Source of the DNA: Pochonia chlamydosporia 170
Taxonomy: Eukaryota; Ascomycota; Sordariomycetes; Hypocreales; Clavicipitaceae
Direction of reading: 5' to 3'
Length of the DNA stretch: 64,000 nucleotides
Assembly: GCF_001653235.2 (NCBI RefSeq)
Contig: NW_019154043.1
Location: 310,001-374,000, forward strand
Of the stretch, positions 21,880-33,381 are shown one piece after another (the first letter of the stretch is position 1; every line of letters begins with the position of its first letter). The notes under the pieces are model-generated. The model did not search any database and had not been told where the DNA came from. It worked only from the letters and a program-made list of their open reading frames with translations. A program made the translations under genes and the position numbers.

Positions 21880-22615
21880 GCATGTAAATAGCAAGCAACT
21901 GAGAGCCTATGTATTTACCGAGCAACTCCGACATGATACACTTTGTGAATGGAGTTTGGCCGTTTGAGAGGGTCTCGTACCTGCGATGTGTGAGTGAGGC
22001 AGTGGCAATTAGTATGGCAGTATCATAATCAGGTTGGTTAAACTTGTTCCGTAGCCAAAGTATCACTACATTTGTCTCGTTAACTCGGGGGATTTCACCC
22101 CGAGGAGAAAATCATTCCGGATACATTCCCTGTATCACAGAATGCGGGGGACTTTAGCCGGCGGCAGACAGGCGACTTGTCTTTAGCCGGTGACTGCATC
22201 GAGCTATCAACCGTTGTTTTTGGCTCTTTATATCCCTGTCCCCCACATGCCGCCTGGAAATCTAGATGCTCATCTACTAAAATCGGGTACAACTGGGGAA
22301 ACCTGAAGCAAGGTGTGTTATGTAGTGCGCTGATGGTTTCGATATGCGCCACCACATCTATTTCTTGTCTTACCCGTCGGTACATTTAGTAAAGTATAGT
22401 GGTTCCAAGGTTGTCCCCAGGAGTTATGCCTGGATGCCACTCGACCATCCCCACGGGAATGGCGAAAATGGTGTGGGGAAGCAATTCCTGATAGAAATGT
22501 TCTTATACACAACTCTCCCACAAATATTCTAGCGTCTGACGCCTTATGGTGAGGGTGTTTGCTTCTTCAATACAATCCAGCGCAGAGTTGTACTGAACAT
22601 TGCTTGCCAGTCACG
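21880..22615. other. Intergenic with a small inverted repeat
   Basis: No gene. CTCGGGG (22084-22090) and CCCCGAG (22098-22104) form a perfect 7-bp inverted repeat, and CTTTAGCCGG occurs twice near 22151 and 22190. The right part is the promoter of the sugar transporter. Confidence 0.45.
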
Positions 22616-24389
22616 ATGGGCAAAGCTTACAATATTGGTCTTGCGATATTCGCGGCCATTGGGTAAGTCCCCTCATGTATCAGTAGTGAAGAAAAGCCTT
22701 CTGACTTGTATCCAGGTCTTTTCTGTTCGGTTACGACTCAGGTGTGATGACGGACGTTATCGCATCGCAGAACTTCTTGGACTTCTTTGGCACGACTCCT
22801 ACATCACCAACCATCGGCGCGATCAATGCTACTTTCAGTGGAGGTGCCGTCTTTGGCGCCCTATTCGGCGGTGTCATTATGGATAAATACGGTCGCCGCA
22901 GAACTATTGGCATCGGAGCGTTGATCTGCACGGTAGGTGCTGTCTTACAAGCGGCAGCATACTAGTGAGTCCATCTCAAATGTATTGTCCGAACGACTCA
23001 AGACTCATGTAAAGTAGCTTAGCCATGATGTTGGTGGGCCGAATCGTCGCCGGATTTGCCGTTGGACTCCTATCCATGAGTGGTGAGTCCTCACTTCACA
23101 TTTTATTCCGAGCTTGTGTAAACTACTAACTGTACAAGTGCCCGTGTATCAGTCCGAGTGCGCTCATCCAAAGATCCGTGGCCTAATCGTTGGAATCGCC
23201 CAGCAAATGATTGGAGTTGGCTTCATTGTTTCGACATGGGTCGGCTACGGCTCCCATCAGATGCCCGATTCGTCGTCCTTCCAGTGGCGATTTCCATTAG
23301 CATTCCAGGCTTTGCCGTCGGCGCTGCTCTGTGTTGGTATGCTCTGGTTACCAGAATCTCCACGGCATCTTATTGCAACAGATCGTTTGGAGGATGCTAT
23401 GCGTATCCTGAGAAAGCTTCACTTTGACGGCAGTAACAACGACTGGATTCAAGCTGAATTTGCGGAGATCAAGATGACCATTGATACGGAAAAAGCTGTA
23501 ACTGCGCCAGGATGGCTCATCATGTTCCGAATTCCTCAATGGAGGCGGCGACTGATGCTGGGCACGCTGGTGCAGGTGTTCACTCAATTCACCGGGATCA
23601 ATGTCATTGGATATTACCAGACCATCATGTATGAGTCGCTTGGCTTTACCGGAAAGACAAAGTTGTTGGTGGCCGGTATCTACAACTGTGTTGGCCCGCT
23701 TGCCAGTATGTCACTACGGCCCAGTATTCCTAGGTATTGAATTTCCGCCATTGCTAACGGATTATAGACCTGGTGTTCATCACATTCCTCATTGACCGTA
23801 TTGGCCGGAAACGACCGCTTATATACGGTGTTATCGCCATTACTATCGCGTTGATTTGCGAAGGTGTTGTCAATAGCCAAAATATTGACGGGTCTAAACA
23901 CGGTCTCAGCATTGCTGGCGTGGCCTTCCTCTTCAGTGTTAGCATCATCTTTTCGCTGTCATTCGGACCTGTATCCTGGACATACATGTCAGAAGTGATG
24001 CCGTATCAAATCCGCGGCAAGGGCTGTGCATTCGCGACTGGTATTGGCAACTGGCTTGTGAGTACGTTCTGGGCACAAGTCAGCCCGATCGCCCTAGGAG
24101 ACCTTGGCTGGAAGTTCTACTTTGTCTTCGTTGGTATGTAGCAACTGCGTCGTGTACGCCAAACTATGCGAGGTTTATTCGTCCGTTTTCACTAACGATT
24201 CTAGCTTTCAATCTCGTCGTAACTCTTCCCACGCTTATAGTGATGTTTGAGGAAACCAAGGGCAAGTCTTTAGAAGAAATCGACTTGATGTTTGGGGATA
24301 GAGCATTGGGAAATCTACCCACAGACATTGAGAAAGTGGCGTCCAAGGCGGCGGCCGAGGACACCGGCAACCATGACGGGGTCGCCTAG
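22616..24389 (+). CDS. MFS sugar transporter (hexose/monosaccharide type)
   Basis: Six exons: 22616..22662, 22716..22964, 23018..23082, 23139..23705, 23768..24133 and 24205..24389 (492 aa). All introns are GT-AG, several with CTAAC branch points, and removing them joins the hallmarks of sugar porters: SFLFGYDSGVM, DKYGRRRTIG, VPVYQSECAHPKIRG, PESPRHL, FTGINVIGYYQTIMY, DRIGRKRPL, WTYMSEVMPYQIRGKG and FEETKGKSLEEID. Twelve transmembrane helices are expected, in the plasma membrane. The substrate cannot be read from the sequence; glucosamine or xylose import would fit the two neighbouring glycosidases, but that is inference from position only. Confidence 0.88.
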
Positions 24390-25668
24390 ACAGTTCCCAA
24401 GGCGGAAACAGCACAGAAATGACTGTCACGAAATAACGCATCAGGCTCTAAAGTAGTACGAAATATGGAGGACGGGGTAAAGAAGTCGGGGTAAGGAAGA
24501 CGGGGAAGGGGAAGCATATACGAATCTAAACCCAAATGAGAAGCTAATCTCCATTAGTGGGCATTCGGTGACACTTTTCCGCCAAACAACCAGCCTTGTC
24601 ACGTAGGTTTCAAGGAGTGCACCATTCAGGGATATCCTCCATCGCCCAGTCTTGGTGGCATCGGTTTGTCTCGGCACACCCACCAATGGCTATGCACATC
24701 TGCGCGGAATCTCAGCCGCCGCTTGATATCCGTAAGCCACATCGGATCATAGAAAACCACAGCCGAGTAGAACAACGCCTGGATTGGGACAATATACGGA
24801 GGCCACGGCTGGGCTATTGGCAAAGGAAGGACGCCATAATAAACCCAGAGCCACTTTCAATTTTGACAAGCAAAGACCCACGATATCAATGCTACGTCAA
24901 AAAGGTTGAGTGAATAACCGCGCTCAACTCGGTACGGGTCTATGGAGTACGGAACTGGATCTCGACCGTGGCCTCTTCGGTGGCTTCGCGTATTCAGCTT
25001 TGTGGACGCTTTCCACTTTAAAGGGGGCATACATGATAACTTGAAATTATGGATACATGTTAGGTAACCATTAGCATAGAAAGCCGTACTGCTGAAAACT
25101 TGGATACAACGGTCGTTATGGATACTGTGGATGTTGTGGATGTTGAAGCCAGGGTGACCGCGGGAAATCCTGACTCGCTTGATGTGAAGGATCCGGCAAA
25201 GCCGACTGTGTGAAACTGGGCGGCAAAACAGTGTGTGATGGGAAATATACAAGTTGTTGAAGCTATTCAGCTTACTCGGCAACTGTAAATATCGAGGACT
25301 CATATTATTTTTTTCACGTGCGTGGTTCCGTTGACAATAGATGAAAATCACCAACTTCAAGGTTCAGGTGGAAACGCGCCAGAGACGCATTAGACAACGC
25401 AGACAAGGTGATGATCTGCGCATCATTATCTCCATTTTTATTTCCGAAAACGGTAAGGTCGGGAGATTTTTTCCTTCGGGGTCCCCACAGTTCCTGAGGG
25501 ACTCAGAAGGACTAGAAGGACTAGAATAAACTTTTTCTCTAGACTTTTCCAGATTCATGCAAGGTGGCGCAACTAGCCAAGAGTCAAGAAAGACTAGCCC
25601 GTTTGCAGAGTCAGTCCCCGTCTTCAACATGATGGCAAAGAAAAAGATTCCAGATTCTAGACCTAGAG
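24390..25668. other. Intergenic, upstream region of the amino-acid transporter
   Basis: No supported gene. A 167-codon minus-strand frame (24857-25360) lacks any domain, signal peptide or conserved block and looks spurious. Short imperfect repeats (GGATGTTGTGGATGTTG; AAGGACTAGAAGGACTAGAA) are present. Confidence 0.5.
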
Positions 25669-25676
25669 TATAAAAA
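25669..25676 (+). promoter_or_regulatory. TATA box of the AAAP transporter gene
   Basis: TATAAAAA lies 117 bp upstream of the ATG at 25786 and is followed by a pyrimidine-rich leader. Confidence 0.55.
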
Positions 25677-25785
25677 CAATGCTTCCCCGTACCCCATGAT
25701 TTTCTCCGCATTCAAGCACGATCTCCCGTCTGCTTCGTCTCTTCTTTTCGATTAGTTTGCTACGCGGGTCAAGTCATCGGTAATC

Positions 25786-27471
25786 ATGGCCAAGTCTCCC
25801 CACGATCCCCACAACATGCTCGCCGACGAGATCGAGCGGTCTCCCTCACAGTCTGAGGGAGAAGTGTTGGACACAGAGGTCAAGACCAATGATGCTGTCT
25901 TTGGTAACATTACAGACGATGGTCCCAACTACCGTAATGTAAGTTGTTGTGGTAATTGGCATTGCTTCCCTCACATACAAGTATACTGACGCCAAACTCA
26001 ACAGGTCGGGTGGTTGGGAACCGCAGCTCTCATGATGAAGACACAAATCGGTCTAGGTGTCCTTTCGATCCCCTCTGTCTTCGATACCGTGGGCCTCATC
26101 CCCGGTGTTATCCTCCTTTTGGTGATTGGAACCATCACTACCTGGTCAGCCTACATGATTGGTGTTTTTAAGCTTCGACACCGTCAAGTATATGGCATCG
26201 ACGACGCTGGCGGCCTGGTTTTCGGCCGCGTTGGTCGCGAAGTTTTTGGCATTTCCTTCACTCTTCGTACGTACTAGCTGATCGCCTACCTGACATCTAA
26301 CGAACAGAGTTTGGCTAACAAATCTTACTATCAGTCTTGACCTTTGCTGCCGCCGCGGCCATGATCGGAATCTCGGTTGCCCTGAACGCCCTGTCCACTC
26401 ATGGCGCGTGTACCGCCGTGTTTGTTGTAGTGGCAGCAGTTTTTGGATTCGCCTTTTCGAGCATCCAAACTCTTGGCAGAATTAGCGCACTGGCATGGAT
26501 CGGTGTTACCTCCATTGTTATCGCTGGTGAGTTTTCATCACACACCACTCTACCTTGTCGTCTCTGGCTCCGATCTAACTCCGAATCATGTAGTCTTCAC
26601 CGTGACAGTTGCTGTCGGTGTCCGGGGCGAACCTGCGCCTCCTACTAAGAGCTTCGAAGGACCATTGGAGTCCAACTACAAGCTTTTCAAGAACCCCAGC
26701 TTTACCGACGCCTTGGGAGCCATTACCACTCTCATCTTTGCTTATGCCGGTACCCCCACTTTCTTCAGCATCGCGTCCGAGATGAAAGATCCTAAGCACT
26801 ACACTAAGGCGTTGATGGTGTGCCAAAGCGGTATTACCCTGGCGTACATTGTTGTCGGTGTCGTCGTATACTATTACTGCGGCTCATATGTCGCGTCTCC
26901 TGCTCTCGGGTCAGCTGGTCCGTTGATCAAGAAGGTTGCGTACGGCATCGCTCTTCCTGGTCTGTTGGTTACCGACCTTCTTCTCCTCCACGTTAGTCTC
27001 TCCACGATTCAATCATCGTATCTAAAACAGAACCACATAACTAACTAAATTATGCAGATTGCTGCCAAATCCATCTTTGTCCGCATCCTCCGTAATTCAA
27101 GGCATCTGGCTTCCAACACCGTCAAGCACTGGGTGGTTTGGCTGGGCTCAACCTTTGCCATTGCCGTTGTGGCATACATCATTGCCAGTGCCATCCCTAT
27201 CTTCGGACAGCTTATTGCACTCATCGGCGCACTTCTCGGCCCAATCTTGTGCTTCTACCCACCCGGTTTCATGTGGATGTACGATAACTGGAAGAGATAT
27301 GATGGTCAGAAGCAAAGCCGATGGTACTCTGGAGTGACTGCCAGTGTTTTCGTCATCGTCACTGGCACGTTTTTGATTGTCGCAGGCACCTATAGTGCCA
27401 TCTATACCATTGTTAATACGCCGGGAAGTTCTCAGGTTTGGTCGTGTGCGGATAACTCCAATTCGACTTAA
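25786..27471 (+). CDS. AAAP-family amino-acid transporter (Neurospora Mtr-like neutral amino-acid permease)
   Basis: Five exons: 25786..25938, 26005..26266, 26335..26526, 26594..26991 and 27058..27471 (472 aa). A hydrophilic cytosolic N-terminus of about 50 residues precedes the first helix block VGWLGTAALMMKTQIGLGVL, the standard opening of this family. Later helices include FAYAGTPTFFSIASEMKDP and GALLGPILCFYPPGFMWMY, and about 11 transmembrane segments are expected. The family takes up neutral and aromatic amino acids at the plasma membrane by proton symport. All introns are GT-AG with clear CTAAC/CTGAC branch points. Substrate range is not readable from the sequence. Confidence 0.88.
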
Positions 27472-28318
27472 GTTTGAGAAACCGGCATCCTCACAGCCTT
27501 TTATGACACCTCTATGTGGACCCTACCTTGATATTTCATAAAGCGCGATTGGAATTATTATCTTGCAACTGCTCTTTTAGGCAGTCTTGAAATTACCCTT
27601 CAAATCAGGTTGGTGGACGGCTGGTCACCCACCAACGCACTTAGCAATCAACAGAGCGAATCAATTTATGCTGGATATGTATTTGTATATCGATTGGCGT
27701 GGGAGGCAAGCATTATTGGAGATCAACGCTGTTGATAGACAAAAGGGACACTGGGCGAGTGTATAATAGACATGACGGAAGATAGTCATTCGTAGAACGA
27801 ATATGACACAACTGAATCCTAGAAACCATTGTTCAGACAGCCAGTTCTAGCCATATAGGCTATTGAGGTCAAGATTGCGTGCCACTATCAAATGATAATC
27901 CGAAACCAAGCAATCGTTGGATTTAGGCATTTGAAGAATGTGACTTCGTTCATCTTGGCAGGGCAGCCCGTCTCTCGTATATGTATAGTTTATCCGATAT
28001 GAACTTTTCTTTCCTGCTTTGGACTGCTGGCGGTGCATAAAATTCAGGCATCTATCCCCAATATTTTCGCCTGATGCTGTCAAGCACTCCATAGATTAAT
28101 TCTTATACGTCAATATGCGATGCATTTGTTTCGTGGGTCACAGCCTGAGCCTTAGCAGGAGGCATAACGCCAGAGTTCAGCCGGTTCAACTGGGAACACG
28201 TCAGATAAACCTCATTCGGCCAAACCTCATCATCGTCTTAGTAGCATTGCGCTATTCAGGCAACGAAATCATCCAGGACTTTCTACAAAGAAAAGAGCAT
28301 AACTTTACTACAAGCGCG
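27472..28318. other. Intergenic, no gene seen
   Basis: No supported gene. An in-frame upstream extension of the next gene starts at 28115 but is unlike the rest of that protein. Confidence 0.5.
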
Positions 28319-29998
28319 ATGAGCGACGAGAACCAGCGGCGTCGCATCCTACCCATACCTCTCAGGGAGAGGACATCTGCAGAGGCTTACCTTGTTCTAC
28401 CGCAAGACTTTACCGACGCAGAGCGCCGAGAGATTTTCAAAGATGCAACAACGGCATTTAGCGCAGGTGATGTCTACATGCACGATATGTATCAGCTTTC
28501 AGGCCAAATCAGAGTACCCTTGGCAAACGCCGCAGCCGTATGCTTCAACAAAGCCACGGAGTTGGCTACACCATCGACATTGAGGCTAGACGAGGCAGAA
28601 GCTCTTTTAATGAGTTTTGAGGACCGTCGTGGTCGGATCCCGGACACAGGAGGATTGTCAGTTGCAGCTCTCGACGCTGCGATTGATAACCACCCAGCCG
28701 CTGTCGAAGAGCCAAAATCGGTACAATTCGGCGCATTGGCTTGGCAGGTTTTAGTACGGTACGTCGTCTCAGGGCGCCGTGAGCACTTCGACCAAGCTGT
28801 TGATATGTGGACTCGGCGAGTGCAAGACCTAGCGTCAATGGACGACGCGGATGATGATTCCGCATTGTCGCATGCGCGTGTTCACTTAATAACTACGTCC
28901 TTACAAAAATGTACGAGGCACGAGCGTGATGCCTCCACGGTTCAAAGGGCACTCGAGCTCGCGAAAGAGGCAGTTGCTGTCGATGAAGACGAATCTCCCT
29001 TCGAACAATCAATCTTGTTGGCGATTGCGTACGAGCAGTCTTACATATTACATGGAGACCGCGAACACATGGACACAGCTATCAAGACAGTCGAACCTCT
29101 AACAAAAGACTCGGAATTGGAGGAAGAGCAACAGGCAAGAGCTCAGTATGAGTTCGGAAGACTAAACGCTGCTCTGGGAATGGCAACCGGTGACCGGGAT
29201 ACATGGCACGAGGGAAACTACAACATCCAAAGAGCAACAGAAGACACACCCAGGGGAACTCCACTCTGGGAACGTCGACAGGAAGTATTCCAAGATTATC
29301 TCGAAGATTACATCCCACAAGACGACGTCAAGGGGTGCAACGCCGTAATCCGAGCCCTCAAAGCTCAGGTTATAGCCGCTGAAGCCATGAACTCACCCAA
29401 GCTCCCCGAGCTACTGGAGCAGCGGGCGGACCATCAAGAGAACCGTTACCGCAGACGGCACACTCTCGACGACTTACATGAGGCCAAGGAGTGTCGCAAA
29501 AGGGCAGCAGGAGCGGCAGCCAACCCAACCTTGCTAGACAAATTTCGCACTGCAGCCTTGTCCGTACAAGATAACATGGACCTCTATCACGATGAGGATG
29601 ACGATCCCGAATATGTAGAAACAGCTCTCCGCGACGGCAAGCTGGCCATGGAACTGTTCGGCCAACTTGGCCGCGAGGAAATACTGTCCTTGGTGCATCC
29701 AACGTTTGTGGGGGGCGTTTTTCAAAACACCGCCACGGCATACAGACTCACGTACGATGAAAATATACTCAACTCATTCATCGAGACTAACAATGCTGAT
29801 GCAGCGAGTGTTGAGAACACGAAACTGTTGGAGACGGCGATAAAGACTTTGGAGAAAGGCATAGCGTTCTTGGAGCTTTGTCCGGGTGACTCTTCGGTTA
29901 GAGGTTTCACAGAGTCAATGCGTCGTGATGTACAGACACATCAGAAGGAGTTGGATAGAATAACGAAGATGGAAGCCAAAGAGCCAGATCAGGCGTGA
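28319..29998 (+). CDS. Hypothetical TPR-like alpha-helical protein (559 aa)
   Basis: This is a single exon. I chose the ATG at 28319 (MSDENQRRR) because the in-frame extension back to 28115 has a basic, unrelated composition. The protein is acidic and almost entirely alpha-helical, with repeated helix-pair blocks such as ALAWQVLVRYVVSGRREHFDQ, HLITTSLQKCTRHERDASTV and QSILLAIAYEQSYILHGDREH. These resemble the degenerate TPR solenoids found before CHAT protease domains in fungal proteins. No CHAT, NACHT or kinase domain follows, so only the helical part exists here. There is no signal peptide or membrane segment. It may be a scaffold, or a relic of a larger protein; no function is assigned. 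Confidence 0.6.
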   Translation: MSDENQRRRILPIPLRERTSAEAYLVLPQDFTDAERREIFKDATTAFSAGDVYMHDMYQLSGQIRVPLANAAAVCFNKATELATPSTLRLDEAEALLMSFEDRRGRIPDTGGLSVAALDAAIDNHPAAVEEPKSVQFGALAWQVLVRYVVSGRREHFDQAVDMWTRRVQDLASMDDADDDSALSHARVHLITTSLQKCTRHERDASTVQRALELAKEAVAVDEDESPFEQSILLAIAYEQSYILHGDREHMDTAIKTVEPLTKDSELEEEQQARAQYEFGRLNAALGMATGDRDTWHEGNYNIQRATEDTPRGTPLWERRQEVFQDYLEDYIPQDDVKGCNAVIRALKAQVIAAEAMNSPKLPELLEQRADHQENRYRRRHTLDDLHEAKECRKRAAGAAANPTLLDKFRTAALSVQDNMDLYHDEDDDPEYVETALRDGKLAMELFGQLGREEILSLVHPTFVGGVFQNTATAYRLTYDENILNSFIETNNADAASVENTKLLETAIKTLEKGIAFLELCPGDSSVRGFTESMRRDVQTHQKELDRITKMEAKEPDQA

Positions 29999-31299
29999 TA
30001 CCGTGTCGCTCGCCGCGTAGGTAGTTGCTAGAGTCTGGCCCTGGTTGGGGTACAGACCTGTTGTCGCGGTGATTTCCAGGCAAGGGAACTGGAAAGGTGT
30101 CAGGGGGATTGAGATGGTGAGGTCCTGACAAAGACTGCGGTTGCAAATATGTCAAGGAACTTGGCATCAGTCCATGCCTGCTGGGGATGCCTTCAACCCA
30201 GGCGGTCAGATATTGTTGTCTAGGCTGCGGAAATATGGCAGATTATATATCTTTCTTCACTTTTTTCTCCAATGCTGTAGTATTCTGTGTGACTCAATGA
30301 GTTGTTCTTTGGAAACTACTTGTGCCCACCGATGCTTCGATGTCTGCATCAAGTGTTTCTTGTTGATAGCACCGACCTTATCACTGGGTTAGCAGAAAAC
30401 GAACGAGCGGCTCTGACCAGTATCGCCTATCTTGTCTCCTTTTATGCAAAAATATTTCAACTTAATCTTGTATAATGTGTCTCTCATTGGGAGAGCTGTA
30501 TAAAGCTGGTAGCCCTGTGATGCGAAGCTAACGCTGACTGGAGACGTCTGGTTCAAATCGCAGGTAACCCAATTCCCCGTGCAATGCAGAGTAAATACAA
30601 CATGGTCCAACATTTCAATGGTCTCTAGTAGCGTCCAAGAACTCGCCAAGTCAATTTTTATCCTACTCGGTAAGTTCAGTTTTCCGCATAGATCATGGCT
30701 CACATAATCCAGAGGGAGCATGCATCTAATAACTTCAGCCGTGGAGACTAGAGTCTGAGTTCAGCGTGAGCATCTGCGGCCGGAAAAAGTGACAGTGAAG
30801 CCAAAGGTAATTGGAACCATGGGAGTTTTCAAGTATTAAACCGGAAACTAGACACATCCTCGGCACAATGCTTAGCAACCACAATTGGGAAGTCATCTGG
30901 GCCGTCCGTTCGTACGGCAACCAGAATAGTAGACACGCCGTTCATTTACTGACAACAACAGTTTCTCAAACCCAAAGTCTCCAGTGCAGTCTATCTCTTC
31001 CTTTTTGAAACATGAATCTTTCCAACGTCATCGGTGATCGTAGACCATGCAACACCACAAGTTGCGGCTGAGATTCCCGCCGGCAAAAGCGGCCCGTCAG
31101 GAACTACCGCTGACCAATAGTCTAGCAAGACTTGAAAAGTGGCGCAGAACTGAAGCGCGACCATTGCCTCTGGTGCAGCCGCTTACATGCAATAGTCACG
31201 AAACATTGTTGAAGTGCTGAATCCAAGGCGAACTAATGAGGCGAGTTGACATGGGAAGAGAGCCTCGCCCGTCTTATCAGCCCAAACGGATTGCCGGTA
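29999..31299. other. Intergenic, no supported gene
   Basis: A 110-codon minus-strand frame (30389-30721) has an unusually protein-like composition but no family feature, so it is not called. A GGTTCAAATC near 30550 resembles a tRNA B box without a matching A box or cloverleaf. Confidence 0.45.
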
Positions 31300-31363
31300 A
31301 GCCGAGAAGCAATGGAGCCGAGAAGCAATGGAGCCGAGAAGCAATGGAGCCGAGAAGCAATGG
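31300..31363. repeat. Tandem repeat, four perfect 16-bp units
   Basis: AGCCGAGAAGCAATGG occurs four times without mismatch at 31300, 31316, 31332 and 31348. It lies about 210 bp upstream of the CFEM gene. The unit length is not a multiple of three and no coding frame uses it. Confidence 0.9.
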
Positions 31364-31571
31364 AAATTGGTGCGTAGATCGTGTGCGGTGAGGCTCAGCT
31401 GTGCTGGATATGGCATTGTCGCTGGGCAGAATTCGTTTGATGATGATTTCTTCCTTCAGCCCAGTTTTGTGACCTGTACCTGTATTCCATTCCCTTGTAT
31501 TTACAATCCTTTGCTGTTGCAGTGTTCCGGTTTGCCATTGACGTTTCGAAAGTAATACATGAATCTCGAAA

Positions 31572-32708
31572 ATGGTGACCGCAATGGCGAGAACTAGATC
31601 GAGAGTCAACTTGGCAATTTGTTCCATATCGCTTCTACTACTCCAAACAGTTTCCGCTGGTCGAATACCAGTATACCCGTCCCCGACCCCCGTGTTGGAT
31701 TTGAGTCCGTTCCCAGTCGTCACGGCCGCGCCTTCGCCCGATCAGGTCAACAAACGCCTCGAAAAGCGCACGGCGATCGTCAACTCTTGTGCGACAGGAT
31801 GTATTGCCAGTGCCGTGACGAAATCCACAGAATGCAAGCTTGGTGATACGGCCTGCGAATGTGAGCCTGTGAATGCCAGTGCTGTCCTATGGGGGGCATT
31901 TAGTTGTATCGAGTCTGCTTGTGGTGCTTTCGTTGCCCAAGGCATGTCTATTCACACCCAAGCCAGGCCATCCTGTCATTCTCACTGCTGACTTTACTTC
32001 TTTGCAGAGGCACTCTCCGCGGTAAGCGTCATTTGCGTGAGCGTCTTAATGCATGGAAGCACATCGTCGGTAGGGGTCGTGGCCACATCGTCGTCATCGG
32101 GTGCTTCACCGACCAGTGGCGGTCTCGATGGGAACTCTGGTAGTGGAAATTCTGGAAGTGGAAATTCGGGTGGAGGTGGAAGTTCTGGCAACAACTCCGG
32201 TAATGGAAACTCATCTGGCTCAGGAGGATCATCAAACACGTCATCCAATGGTCTCTCTTCTGGCGCCATCGCGGGCGTGGCCATTGGAGCTGCTGCAATC
32301 GTCGTCATTGCTGCCGCTCTGGTGTATTACTTTTGCGTTCAAAAGAAGCGCCAGGACAAACTAACGGCCGCCAACGCAGCTTCCGTAGGTTTGGTTGGTG
32401 ATAATCAGCCGCCAATGGGCTCAATACCTCCAGCGTCAAACGCAGGCGGCAAACCTCCTACACAAGTTGCAATGTCAACAACTCCGATTAATCCTAACAG
32501 TCATCCTCCAAGTACCTTGAGGACATCGCCGTACACGAATACAATGAATACCGTCAGTCCGATATCTGGCAGGTCTCCACCGATATATCCAGGCACAACG
32601 GAATTGGCTGCAGGTGGTTGGCAGCAACAGCATCAAGTTGAGGTTAACGGTGTATACTCTCCGCAAAGCGCCCAGACACTAGTAGGACCGAACGCTCCAC
32701 AAGGATAA
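31572..32708 (+). CDS. CFEM-domain membrane protein with Gly/Ser/Asn-rich stalk
   Basis: Exons 31572..31941 and 32008..32708 flank a 66-nt GC-AG intron (donor AAG/GCATGT, branch CTGAC, TTTGCAG), giving 356 aa. The signal peptide covers about residues 1-29. The CFEM domain has eight cysteines at 73, 77, 88, 95, 97, 112, 117 and 133, with the haem-ligand-type Asp92 in LGDTACEC; the last cysteine is in exon 2, which supports the splice. A low-complexity stalk (about 150-205) leads to one transmembrane helix (about 209-232), a basic stop-transfer VQKKRQ and a Pro/Ser-rich cytosolic tail. CFEM proteins act in haem or iron acquisition and adhesion. A start at the second ATG (31584) is also possible. 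Confidence 0.8.
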
Positions 32709-33381
32709 CATGAAGTCCATGGGCAAGCTGCACGTCCCTTGCAGCCACAAGAAATGTTTGCGGGTCCTCAAACAGCGGGCGAGTTGTACAGCGAAGCTTA
32801 TGCAGGGGGTGTTCATGAGATGTCAGCCAAGAAAGACAGCTGATAAGTAGCAAAATTATTAGTAGTTTAGTTGATATTGCATCTGATAGCGTGAATTACA
32901 CTTACCGGGCATGTCTCTAGTAGTATTTCGTGGCAAATAGATGTCAGGAGGCAAACTAACCCGTTCTCGACGTCATAAACATCGATTCCCAGCTTCAACC
33001 AACAGGGCCCATCTCAACTCCATGGACGGAGAGTACATACATGCAGGCCATTATGCCCAAACAAGGTTGTGAACCTACACCCGCCGCAGTGAAGGCTGTG
33101 CAGCTCCGAACAACAGCGAAACTTGGAATAGAAGCCGAAACGTAATTGCAACCTTCTATGTTGCAAAAGTAGTCTTTAAAATCTGGCCATCTATCTTTGA
33201 TAGCAGTGTACAGGACAATATATTTCGACCTGAGCTAGAATCATGTCAATTTGCTTCTAACTTGCACCTCCAATATCTCTTTGCCAACATTCCATGACTC
33301 AAAGTATTAAGTTTCGTAGAATATAACTCCTTCTTTACATATACTTCCAAACAAATAACCACCTATATTCACCCAGTCGAC
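32709..33381. other. Intergenic between convergent genes
   Basis: The 3' flanks of the CFEM and GPI-protein genes. The first 130 bp resemble continued coding sequence in the CFEM frame after its TAA stop (Gln/Pro-rich), possibly a shortened C-terminus. Nothing else is supported. Confidence 0.45.

Noticed and set aside
22084..22104. CTCGGGG/CCCCGAG inverted repeat as a bacterial-type terminator
   Set aside because: Fungal genes do not end at such hairpins, there is no U-tract, and it lies 205 bp after the stop of the glucosaminidase gene.
24857..25360. 167-codon minus-strand frame
   Set aside because: No signal peptide, domain or conserved block, and an odd His/Ser/Arg-rich composition in intergenic DNA; probably chance.
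29370..29741. 123-codon minus-strand frame
   Set aside because: Antisense to the TPR-like protein gene; no features.
30540..30570. tRNA B-box-like GGTTCAAATC
   Set aside because: No matching A box, acceptor stem or anticodon loop could be folded around it.
30389..30721. 110-codon minus-strand frame with protein-like composition
   Set aside because: No recognised family, no promoter-like element and no exon partner; kept only as a note.
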